Shown here in pieces: positions 23,526-30,224 of a stretch of 31,131 nt of DNA; the first letter of the stretch is position 1, and each line of letters opens with the position of its first letter. Source of the stretch: Patescibacteria group bacterium (GTDB taxonomy: Bacteria > Patescibacteriota > Minisyncoccia > Phycocordibacterales > UBA2100). The stretch spans positions 1 to 31,131 of the forward strand of contig JANLHO010000036.1 of the NCBI GenBank assembly GCA_024654485.1. Reading direction: 5' to 3'. The notes under the pieces were generated by a model. That model saw nothing but the letters and a program-made list of their open reading frames with translations, did not search any database and was not told where the DNA came from. The position numbers were made by a program, and so were the translations under genes.

Positions 23526-26500
23526 CTACTTCTCCAAAACGAAATTGACGAGCCGACCCGGCACGATGATGACTCGCGCCACTTCCCTCCCCAGAAGGCG
23601 CGAGGCCACAGCCGCTCGCGCGGCCTCTTCCGTTGTCTTCTTGTCGGCGTCCAAAGTGACGCTCGCCTCCCCTCTTGTCTTGCCGTCCACCTGCACGGCT
23701 ATTCTTACAGACTCCTCCAGAAGCAGCTTAGGGTCGTATTCCGGCCACTTTTCAAGGTGTATGGACTTTTTGTGCCCCATCTCGTGCCAGAGCTCCTCCG
23801 AGATGTGCGGTGCGAAGGGCGCAAGTATTCGCAAGAACACGCCCCACTCTTTCTCTCCTATCGCCTCCGACTTTTCGGCCGCATTGATGAATATCATGAG
23901 CTGTGCTATCGCGGTGTTGAACTTCTGGGCAAGAATGTCCTCGCCCACTTTCTTTATCGTTTTGTGCAGCGCCTTTTCAATCTCGGAACTTGCCCTTCGC
24001 TGTTCGCTGCCCGCCCCGTGGGAAAGATCGTTTTTGTGATTTACTCTCTGTTGTCCAATCCTCCATACGCGCTCCAAAAAACGGCGTACGCCCGCTACAC
24101 CGTCCGGATTCCACGGGTAGTTTGAGACTTCGTTGTACGGGCCTATAAATGCCAGATACATGCGCACGGTGTCCGCGCCGAGGCGCTTCACCACCTCGTC
24201 GGGGTCTACTACGTTGCCACGAGATTTGCTCATCTTCTGGCCATCGGGGCCGAGGATAAGCGAACGGTTCATGCGCCTCGTGTACGGCTCCGAGTCTTTC
24301 ACGAGTCCCATGTCGTACAGCGCCTTTTGCCAGAAGCGGCTGTATAGAAGGTGCATGGTCGTGTGTTCTGCGCCGCCGGAGTAGAGATCCACCGGCATCC
24401 AGTTCTTCTGTTTTCTGTTCTCTGCAAACTGTTTTCTATTCTTTGGGTCCGTGTAGCGCAGGAAATACCACGACGAGTCCACAAAAGTGTCCAGCGTGTC
24501 GGTCTCGCGCTCCGCACGCCCCTTGCACTTCGGGCACTTCACATTCACCCACCGCTTGGCCTTCGCGAGCGGCGAGCGACCGCTCCCGTCGGGCAGATAA
24601 TCTTTCACCTTTGGTAGCTCCACGGGAAGCTCCTCCTCCCTCACCGCCTGCGGCCCGCAATCGGCGCAGTGGATCATCGGTATCGGCACGCCCCAGTACC
24701 TCTGGCGCGAAACTATCCAATCGCGGAGTTTGTATGTCTTGGTGAGCCTGCCAAACTGTTCTGCAATCAACGGAATTGCTGCTTCGCTCGTCATTCCTGA
24801 AAATTCAGCCGAATCATGGAGGATTCCCTTCCCCGTATACGGTCTGCCGTGAAGGCGGCTCCAAGCTGTGCGCATTTCTTCGCGATTTATGAACTGCTCC
24901 ATCTCATTCTCGGAAAGCCAAGAAACTTCATGTCGGCTTTTTTCTTCAGGCGCAATGTCTACTTGCGTATCGTCTTCCAGCTTGAAAAACAAAGGCTTGT
25001 AGTGTGCAAACGTGTTCTCTAGGCGATTGTCGCTGTAATACTTACCGTGGATCGTTCCCCCCAATCCCCTCACAAGAGTCGCATTCGCGTAGCCTGTCTC
25101 TTCTTGTATCTCACGTTTTGCCGCAGTGGCGGGATCCTCGCCTTCATGGATACCTCCCGACACGAAACCCCGTATGTCAGTGGGTTTGTAGTGGACGGCC
25201 TGATACTTTTCTTCTGACCAATGTTTTACAATAGCCAAAATTGACGAACGATCCGCAAAGGGTTCGCCTGTCCTTACTGCGTCAAGGCCGGTCGTTCTGA
25301 TAATCAGCGGCTCTATTGTTTCTTTAAGAGGAATGTCGTACTTCGTCGCGAACTCGACATCGCGCTCGTCGTGCGCGTCGCCGAAGAGTGCACCGGTGCC
25401 GAATGTTGCTATGGCAAAATCTGCCACCCATATCGGAATCTCCTTGCCGGTCGTCGGATTCACGGCTTTCACTCCTTTGAGCTCCACGCCCGTCTTTTCC
25501 TTGCTCTCCTGCCGCTCGCGCTCGCTCTTCTTCGCCGCTTGCGCAACGTACTTCTCGACCTCGGGCCAATTTTTGACTAAACTAGACCAAGCCTGCCCTC
25601 CGAAGCCTTGGCGAAGGAGGGGATGCTCCGGCGCGAGCACAAGGAACGTGCCGCCGAAAAGCGTATCGGCGCGCGTAGTGAAAACTCGGATAGTAGGACG
25701 CAGCCACATAAGGATATCCGGCTCCCTCTCCCCTGTGAAGTGCGGTTCAGTAGATTTGCAAATGTTCGCTTGGACGCCAAGTAGGTCCTCAAGTTGCTTC
25801 CTCTGCTCCTCGGTGATCGCATAGTCACGAGAGTCGTGCAACACGGTGACATCTTTCACGTTGCCCTTTATTTTTGCAGCATCAAAGTTCCATTTGAACT
25901 TCTTCTCGAACGGACGCTTCTTATCCTTGAATTTTGGGCTCACTACCGCTCCCGCAAGAACAAGCCTGTGGATCGGTTTTGACAACTTCTCGACGACCTT
26001 CATCGCGACAGTTCCCCCCAAACTGTGTCCGAACAATATCGTGCGTTCGTCGTAGTCAGTCGCCCGCAGTGCGGCACTCACCTGCTCGGCCTCGGAAGGA
26101 TCATCGGTGTTTGGCAGCTCCGGCACCACTACCTCATGCCCCATCGCTTCCAATTCCCTTTTCAACCACTGCAAACGAACGTCGCTCGGACTCCCCGTGT
26201 ATCCGTGCAAGAGAACATACTTGTATTTTTTATCTTCATCAAATACGAGCGGAAAGTCTATCTCCGCGCCTTCACTGCGGCCTATCCAGTTGCGCTGCGA
26301 TTCTTTTATCTCCTCCGGCCAATCCAGAGGCTCCAGATCATCAATGAGCCTGTCGGCGTAATCGGTTATCTTAATGTTCCACTGGAGCATCTCGCGCTGC
26401 GTCACTTCCGCGCCGCATCGCTCGCACTTCCCTTCCGCGACCTGCTCGTTGGCGAGCACCGTCTTGCACGAGGGACACCAGTTGACCGCCGTTTCTTTCC

Positions 26501-26951
26501 GGTATGCGAGCCCCTCTTTGTGCATCTGCAGGAAAAGCCACTGGGTCCATCGGTAGTACGCGGGGTCGCAGGTGACGACTTCGCGCGACCAGTCAAAAGA
26601 TGCGCCCATGGAAGCTATCTGATTTTTCATGTACGCGATGTTGCCGAGCGTCCATTTGCGCGGGTCCAGCTTGTTCTTTATCGCGGCATTTTCGGCAGGA
26701 AGTCCGAAGGCATCAAATCCTATCGGATACAGCACATTCTTCCCCTGCATCCGGAGCGTCCGCGCGAGGGTATCGGGCACGGCAAAAGCGTACCAGTGCC
26801 CTACGTGGAGATTGCCGGAGGGGTACGGGAATTCGGTCAGGAGATAGAAATTCTTACGGCCTTTTACTTTGTCCGGCGTCCTGTAGAGCTTCTTCTTTTC
26901 CCAGAATTTTTGCCATTTACGCTCTATTACCTTGTGATTGTATTTCTTCAT
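23526..26951 (-). CDS. leuS: Leucyl-tRNA synthetase with inserted serine hydrolase and Nudix domains
   Basis: 1141 residues against about 800-880 in other bacteria. The LeuRS body is intact: HVGH (49-52), zinc knuckle CPSC...CERC (159-179), CP1 editing domain with TTRADT (425-430) and HDERD (527-531, the amino-group-binding Asp), WIVSRQRYWG (745-754), second CxxC (806-809), KMSKS (906-910) and C-terminal IIVPGRLVNFVL. Two loops of CP1 carry extra domains. Residues ~236-419 are an RBBP9/YdeN-like alpha/beta hydrolase: LLHGYTGSP, GHSLGG (Ser310), Asp376, His404. Residues ~549-703 are a Nudix domain with a perfect box (599-621, REIQEETGY). Without them the length is about 805, a normal small LeuRS. 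Residues 444-452 come from a palindromic repeat. No clear -10 lies next to the ATG; TATGAT (27076-27071, minus) would give a leader of about 110 bases holding another copy of the repeat. Confidence 0.95.
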   Translation of the reverse strand: MKKYNHKVIERKWQKFWEKKKLYRTPDKVKGRKNFYLLTEFPYPSGNLHVGHWYAFAVPDTLARTLRMQGKNVLYPIGFDAFGLPAENAAIKNKLDPRKWTLGNIAYMKNQIASMGASFDWSREVVTCDPAYYRWTQWLFLQMHKEGLAYRKETAVNWCPSCKTVLANEQVAEGKCERCGAEVTQREMLQWNIKITDYADRLIDDLEPLDWPEEIKESQRNWIGRSEGAEIDFPLVFDEDKKYKYVLLHGYTGSPSDVRLQWLKRELEAMGHEVVVPELPNTDDPSEAEQVSAALRATDYDERTILFGHSLGGTVAMKVVEKLSKPIHRLVLAGAVVSPKFKDKKRPFEKKFKWNFDAAKIKGNVKDVTVLHDSRDYAITEEQRKQLEDLLGVQANICKSTEPHFTGEREPDILMWLRPTIRVFTTRADTLFGGTFLVLAPEHPLLRQGFGGQAWSSLVKNWPEVEKYVAQAAKKSERERQESKEKTGVELKGVKAVNPTTGKEIPIWVADFAIATFGTGALFGDAHDERDVEFATKYDIPLKETIEPLIIRTTGLDAVRTGEPFADRSSILAIVKHWSEEKYQAVHYKPTDIRGFVSGGIHEGEDPATAAKREIQEETGYANATLVRGLGGTIHGKYYSDNRLENTFAHYKPLFFKLEDDTQVDIAPEEKSRHEVSWLSENEMEQFINREEMRTAWSRLHGRPYTGKGILHDSAEFSGMTSEAAIPLIAEQFGRLTKTYKLRDWIVSRQRYWGVPIPMIHCADCGPQAVREEELPVELPKVKDYLPDGSGRSPLAKAKRWVNVKCPKCKGRAERETDTLDTFVDSSWYFLRYTDPKNRKQFAENRKQKNWMPVDLYSGGAEHTTMHLLYSRFWQKALYDMGLVKDSEPYTRRMNRSLILGPDGQKMSKSRGNVVDPDEVVKRLGADTVRMYLAFIGPYNEVSNYPWNPDGVAGVRRFLERVWRIGQQRVNHKNDLSHGAGSEQRRASSEIEKALHKTIKKVGEDILAQKFNTAIAQLMIFINAAEKSEAIGEKEWGVFLRILAPFAPHISEELWHEMGHKKSIHLEKWPEYDPKLLLEESVRIAVQVDGKTRGEASVTLDADKKTTEEAARAAVASRLLGREVARVIIVPGRLVNFVLEK
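24402..24443 (-). repeat. AGAAAACAG microrepeat inside leuS
   Basis: On the coding strand the words AGAAAACAG and AGAGAACAG recur, encoding residues ~838-850 with the doubled NRKQ (NRKQFAENRKQ). The stretch lies just before the conserved WMPVDLY. It resembles the AGTAAAC tandem repeat at 18546-18575. Slippage or insertion within a surface loop is the likely cause. Confidence 0.55.
25596..25621. repeat. Palindromic repeat translated inside leuS
   Basis: CCCTCC pairs with GGAGGG and GCC with GGC, separated by symmetrical GAA internal loops and a TT tip; the 26 bases form a hairpin. On the minus strand they encode residues 444-452 of LeuRS (within PLLRQGFGGQ), in a loop right after the conserved PEHPL. 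The design is the same as the intergenic copy at 26987-27014. Confidence 0.75.
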
Positions 26952-26986
26952 ACGACGATTGACTGTTTCTTATGGTCGCCTGCCCC

Positions 26987-27014
26987 GCCCGCCTGCGCCG
27001 AGGCTTCGGCGGGC
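26987..27014. repeat. Palindromic repeat upstream of leuS
   Basis: GCCCGCC pairs with GGCGGGC and inner GCC with GGC around a GA tip, with three-base internal loops (TGC and TTC). It is the same plan as the copy inside leuS. It lies in the 155-base divergent interval between leuS and the small membrane protein gene, in the probable leuS leader. The rest of that interval holds only the promoter at 27093-27098. Confidence 0.75.
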
Positions 27015-27092
27015 AGGTAGCCAGTGCGCAGCGCTGTGGTACTGGGGTACCTCTTCATTCCAGACAGCGTATCATATAGCACAGAATAACGG

Positions 27093-27098
27093 TATAAT
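27093..27098 (+). promoter_or_regulatory. -10 of the small membrane protein gene
   Basis: A perfect TATAAT ends 8 bases before ATG 27107, the leaderless spacing seen elsewhere. No good -35. Confidence 0.65.
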
Positions 27099-27106
27099 TA
27101 CTTTTT

Positions 27107-27400
27107 ATGTGGGCTGAATACGTGCTAGCGAGCGCGATCTGGATACTAGTAATCGGCATACTGCCGACCATTCTCCACAAAACGGAAAAACCGGATTTTC
27201 TTACCGGCATCATCACTACATCGGCAATTGCAGGAATTACGACAGCGTATGGTGCGCTCGGGCTGTGGGCAAGCGCGATCCCTTCGGCACTCATAACCCT
27301 GGGATGGCTTACGCTTACCGTTCAACGTCTTCTTATAAACCGAAAAGCGGAGCAGCCGCTTGTGCAGCTGCCCCGTTGGCTAACGCGCAAGGACTTCTAG
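27107..27400 (+). CDS. Small integral membrane protein, function unknown
   Basis: 97 residues with about three predicted spans (residues 5-23, 32-50 and 53-73), separated by very short loops, and a polar basic C-terminus (LPRWLTRKDF). I do not recognise the family. A strong promoter, leaderless spacing and a hydrophobic pattern with no stop make it a credible gene. It converges on the DUF5671 gene with a four-base overlap, and is divergent from leuS. Confidence 0.65.
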   Translation: MWAEYVLASAIWILVIGILPTILHKTEKPDFLTGIITTSAIAGITTAYGALGLWASAIPSALITLGWLTLTVQRLLINRKAEQPLVQLPRWLTRKDF

Positions 27401-28341
27401 CGGATCATCGCCGGGATTGCTTTCTCGTACGGCGGATATCGCTCCGGATCAATGGTGCGCTCAAAACAGTACTCACCCGCTTCGTGCTGCCAATTTTCGT
27501 CTACATAGTACCCCGGTATACGAGCTTCCGGCGCGCCCAAGCCTTCGCGTCCGGCACGGTTGAATGTCGCGCACAGGTTGAAAGAAAGCGAACCTGTAGC
27601 CTCGTAAATGTACGTCTCACCGGTCTGCGGGTCGGTCGGCACGGCGAAGCCGCTTAGCGGATCTCTGAGCTCCTCAAGATCGGACGGGAGTTTTTCTTTC
27701 TGCTGCCAGTACATCACTATCTGTGATTGGATGCTCTGCAGGTCCTGCACACGGCGCTCATCCTGCAAGTACTGCCTCGCCTGCCACGGCGTACCCACGA
27801 TAAAGAATCCCGCTATGATAGACGCCAAAACGAGCACTCCGACTCCAAGATTGATCATTTTCGCGCGGGCGCGATTCTCCTGCCAGTACCCGCGAAGGTC
27901 CGCGAGAAAGTGTAGGAATACGGCTCCCGCCACGAGGAATACCACGAGGGTTTTGAGCAAGAAGCCCGTAGTTAATTCCTCTCCCCGCAGGAATGTAGTG
28001 AGAAGTACGATGAAATCCACGACAACGCCGGCTCCGGCGGCGAATACGGTCAGATAAAGCGCCCATCTCCGCACCCATATTTCCAGTCGCGTGGTATCGG
28101 CCGCGATATCGGAGCGGATAAGACGCATCAGTATGAGTAGTACGGGCGTGAGCACTATGAGAGAGGCCATTTGGTAGCTTATGCCGCTCTGATACGGGGA
28201 AACGTAGTAGAGCTCGTTGGGAAATGCATAGTCTATGTAGTTGAATATGAGCGCGATAAAAGCGAAAACACCGGTATAAAGACTAAGCATCGCACCCGCC
28301 CAGAGGAAGAAATCCTTAGGCGTTGCCCTTGGTTTATCCAT
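27397..28341 (-). CDS. DUF5671-type multi-pass membrane protein
   Basis: 314 residues from ATG 28341. TPKDFFLWAGAMLSLYTGVFAFIALIFNYIDYAFP is the N-terminal signature of DUF5671, a membrane domain widespread in Patescibacteria. Around five spans cover residues 10-195. The soluble C-terminal part (RRVQDLQSIQSQIVMYWQQKEKLPSDLEELRDPLSG) looks like the pilin-type 'QIxxYxxxxGxLP' segment seen at the end of type II secretion pseudopilins, followed by a TGETYIYE strand; so a pilin-like, outward-facing domain is plausible. Function unknown. The start is fixed by a promoter whose -10 ends 8 bases upstream. Confidence 0.8.
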   Translation of the reverse strand: MDKPRATPKDFFLWAGAMLSLYTGVFAFIALIFNYIDYAFPNELYYVSPYQSGISYQMASLIVLTPVLLILMRLIRSDIAADTTRLEIWVRRWALYLTVFAAGAGVVVDFIVLLTTFLRGEELTTGFLLKTLVVFLVAGAVFLHFLADLRGYWQENRARAKMINLGVGVLVLASIIAGFFIVGTPWQARQYLQDERRVQDLQSIQSQIVMYWQQKEKLPSDLEELRDPLSGFAVPTDPQTGETYIYEATGSLSFNLCATFNRAGREGLGAPEARIPGYYVDENWQHEAGEYCFERTIDPERYPPYEKAIPAMIR

Positions 28342-28349
28342 ATGCCAGA

Positions 28350-28377
28350 AGTATCGCACATTCACCAAACTCGGCAA
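28350..28377 (-). promoter_or_regulatory. Promoter of the DUF5671 gene
   Basis: On the minus strand TTGCCG (28377-28372) and GATACT (28355-28350) are 16 bases apart, and the ATG comes 8 bases later. It starts immediately after the ychF hairpin. Confidence 0.6.
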
Positions 28378-28382
28378 GCCCT

Positions 28383-28419
28383 CCGAAATCCAGTGAGGTC
28401 GTACCTCACTGGATTTCGG
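28383..28419. terminator. 17-pair perfect hairpin after ychF
   Basis: Arms 28383-28399 and 28403-28419 are perfect reverse complements with a CGT loop. The hairpin lies 6 bases beyond the ychF stop and before the next promoter, so its position is that of a transcript end. There is no U-tract on either strand, so it is not a classical intrinsic terminator; it may protect an RNA 3' end or stop readthrough with another factor. Confidence 0.65.
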
Positions 28420-28425
28420 GATGCC

Positions 28426-29523
28426 TTATCCGTGCCTGAATTCCACGACATCCCCGTCTTCCATCACATACTCCTTCCCTTCCGAACGTACCAGCCCCTT
28501 TTCGCGCGCCAGAGACCAAGAGCCGCACTCAAGCAATTTGTCCCAGTGGATGACCTCGGCACGTATGAATTTGTCGCGAAAATCGCTGTGTATCGCCGCT
28601 CCGGCCTCCGGTGCGCTGGAGCCGCGGGTTATCGTCCATGCACGCGATTCCTTCTCGCCTGTCGTAAAAAATGAAATGAGATCAAGCAGTGAATAGCCGG
28701 CTTTTATCAAGCCTTGAACGCCGTCGTCCACGCCAAGCTCGCGGCGGAAATCCGCGCGCTCGTCGTCGTGGACGTCCGAGAGCTCGCTCTCCACGCCCGC
28801 GTCCACCATCGTCCATGCCGCCTCGGAAGTATCAAGGAACTGCTTCAGCGCGCGCCAGCGCTCACCTCCCTCGGCATCCACGTTCAAGGCTCCGCTTTTT
28901 TTGTTGAGCACGTACAGAACGGGCTTCATGGTAAGAAGGTGTAATGCCCTTATCTCCTCCCCTTCTTTCTCGGAGAGTGCCGATGTGCGCGCCGCTCTGC
29001 CGCTCTCAAGCGCAGGCACGATCTTCCGTAGCGCATCAAGCTCCGCGAGAAGCGCCTTGTCGCCACCTTTTGCGTCGCGCTCCACGCGCTCAAGACGCTT
29101 GGAGGCACTTTGCAGGTCGGCGAGGATAAGCTCGGTATCTATTATCTCAATATCGTGAAGCGGGTCTATGGATCCGTGGACGTGATGCACGTCTTCATCC
29201 TCAAAAAGCCGCACTACCTGTGCAATAGCATCCACTTCGCGTATGTGCGAGAGAAATTGATTGCCCAATCCCTCTCCCTCCGAGGCGCCCTTCACGAGCC
29301 CCGCTATATCCACGAATTCCACGACGGCCGGTATCTTTTGGGCCGAGTCGGACATCTTCGCAAGCTTGTCCAACCGCTCGTCCGGCACGGGCACAATGCC
29401 CACGGAAGGGTCTATCGTGCAAAAAGGATAGTTCTCGGCCGGAACGCCCTTGCGCGTCAGCGCGTTGAAAAGTGTGGATTTCCCCACGTTCGGCAAACCA
29501 ACGATTCCGATACTCAAAGACAT
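28426..29523 (-). CDS. ychF: YchF/OLA1-type P-loop NTPase with TGS domain
   Basis: 365 residues from ATG 29523, the usual size. This Obg-related ATPase/GTPase binds ribosomes and is linked to stress responses. G1 is GLPNVGKST (residues 9-17); the switch region has NYPFCTIDP; G3 is DIAGLVKGASEGEGLGNQFL. A helical insertion (residues ~130-190) follows, and the C-terminal TGS domain (FFTTGEKESRAWTI...GSSAPEAGAAIHSDF) is complete. The G4 site reads LNKKSG where the family usually has N-x-D/S-E, so nucleotide preference is uncertain. An in-frame upstream extension (from 29586) would encode a hairpin-derived leader and is rejected. The gene lies 87 bases after the flavodoxin-fold gene. Confidence 0.95.
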   Translation of the reverse strand: MSLSIGIVGLPNVGKSTLFNALTRKGVPAENYPFCTIDPSVGIVPVPDERLDKLAKMSDSAQKIPAVVEFVDIAGLVKGASEGEGLGNQFLSHIREVDAIAQVVRLFEDEDVHHVHGSIDPLHDIEIIDTELILADLQSASKRLERVERDAKGGDKALLAELDALRKIVPALESGRAARTSALSEKEGEEIRALHLLTMKPVLYVLNKKSGALNVDAEGGERWRALKQFLDTSEAAWTMVDAGVESELSDVHDDERADFRRELGVDDGVQGLIKAGYSLLDLISFFTTGEKESRAWTITRGSSAPEAGAAIHSDFRDKFIRAEVIHWDKLLECGSWSLAREKGLVRSEGKEYVMEDGDVVEFRHG

Positions 29524-29540
29524 AATGCTGTAAGCGCTTG

Positions 29541-29574
29541 CCCCGTGGGGAACGCGCAGCGTTCCTTTTCGGGG
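29541..29574. repeat. Two-tier hairpin upstream of ychF
   Basis: Outer CCCCG/CGGGG (29541-29545 with 29570-29574) and inner GGAACGC/GCGTTCC (29549-29555 with 29559-29565) form a bulged stem with a 3-base tip. It lies between the flavodoxin-fold gene and ychF. On the plus strand the inner stem is followed by TTTT, but no plus-strand gene ends here. It could be a terminator, a 5' leader structure or another palindromic repeat family. Confidence 0.6.
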
Positions 29575-29610
29575 ACATCCGGCCATACTATAGGAAAACC
29601 GGCTCTGCTG

Positions 29611-30210
29611 CTACACGCCGCGTTCTCCAAGATGTCGCACTTTTGCCAACCATTTCTCCCTGCGCTCTTGCGGGATATTCTCGGAGGGTCCGAACCACGT
29701 CGTGCGCACGCCAAAGCCGGCGAACCAGAGTATGCCCCACTTGAGCTGGGCGTTTACGTTGCCGGGGAGAGCGCGCACGAGCCACGGCGGAGTACCGCTA
29801 GCAATTATGATGCGTGCCGTCTTGCCGCGAAAAAGTCGGTGCCAAAATATCGTACGCTTTCCCGTATCGCTCTTTATATAACGAAAAGCGGAGCCGGGCA
29901 GCCATGCGCGGTCAAAGAGCCCTTTGAGGAGGGCGGGCATGCCGACCCACCACACGGGGTGTACTACGACGAAATGGTCCGAGCATGTCACAAGCTCCTG
30001 AAAGCGCAGCAAATCCGGCTCCAGCTCCTGCCTCTCGCGATAACCCTTGTGCAGTATCGGATCAAATTGCATCTCACCGATATTCATGCGCCGCACGTCG
30101 TATCCCGCTTCGCGCGCCGCCGCTTCATAAGCATCCGCCACAGCGCCGCAAAATCCGCTTTTATCGGAATGCCCCAAAAGCAGAAAAATCTTCTTTTGCG
30201 GAGACATCAT
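29611..30210 (-). CDS. Flavodoxin-fold NAD(P)H oxidoreductase (NQO1/KefF-like)
   Basis: 199 residues. KIFLLLGHSDKSGFCGAVADAYEAAARE is the N-terminal FMN/FAD phosphate-binding strand-loop-helix of Flavodoxin_2 proteins. CSDHFVVVHPVWWVGMPALLKGLFDRAWLPGSAF is the diagnostic centre (P-WW---PA-LKG--DR----G-AF). The reaction is probably two-electron reduction of quinones or similar electrophiles with NAD(P)H. The C-terminus (SENIPQERREKWLAKV) matches family helices. There is no adjacent potassium channel as for KefF. Two consecutive ATG codons (30210, 30207) can start it. It lies 14 bases after the preceding membrane protein gene, so it is probably in the same operon. Confidence 0.9.
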   Translation of the reverse strand: MMSPQKKIFLLLGHSDKSGFCGAVADAYEAAAREAGYDVRRMNIGEMQFDPILHKGYRERQELEPDLLRFQELVTCSDHFVVVHPVWWVGMPALLKGLFDRAWLPGSAFRYIKSDTGKRTIFWHRLFRGKTARIIIASGTPPWLVRALPGNVNAQLKWGILWFAGFGVRTTWFGPSENIPQERREKWLAKVRHLGERGV

Positions 30211-30224
30211 ATCGCACGCGACAG

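Noticed and set aside
23526..26951. Idea that the leuS insertions are inteins or separate genes joined by frameshift
   Set aside because: There are no intein splice motifs, the frame is continuous over 1141 codons, and both insertions fall in loops with the LeuRS sequence resuming exactly where expected.
26025..27020. Plus-strand frame (331 codons) opposite the leuS start
   Set aside because: It is antisense to conserved LeuRS sequence; the end of the frame runs through the palindromic repeat.
29524..29586. 21-codon N-terminal extension of YchF
   Set aside because: YchF proteins start with MSLSIGIVG-like sequence; the extension is encoded by a hairpin.
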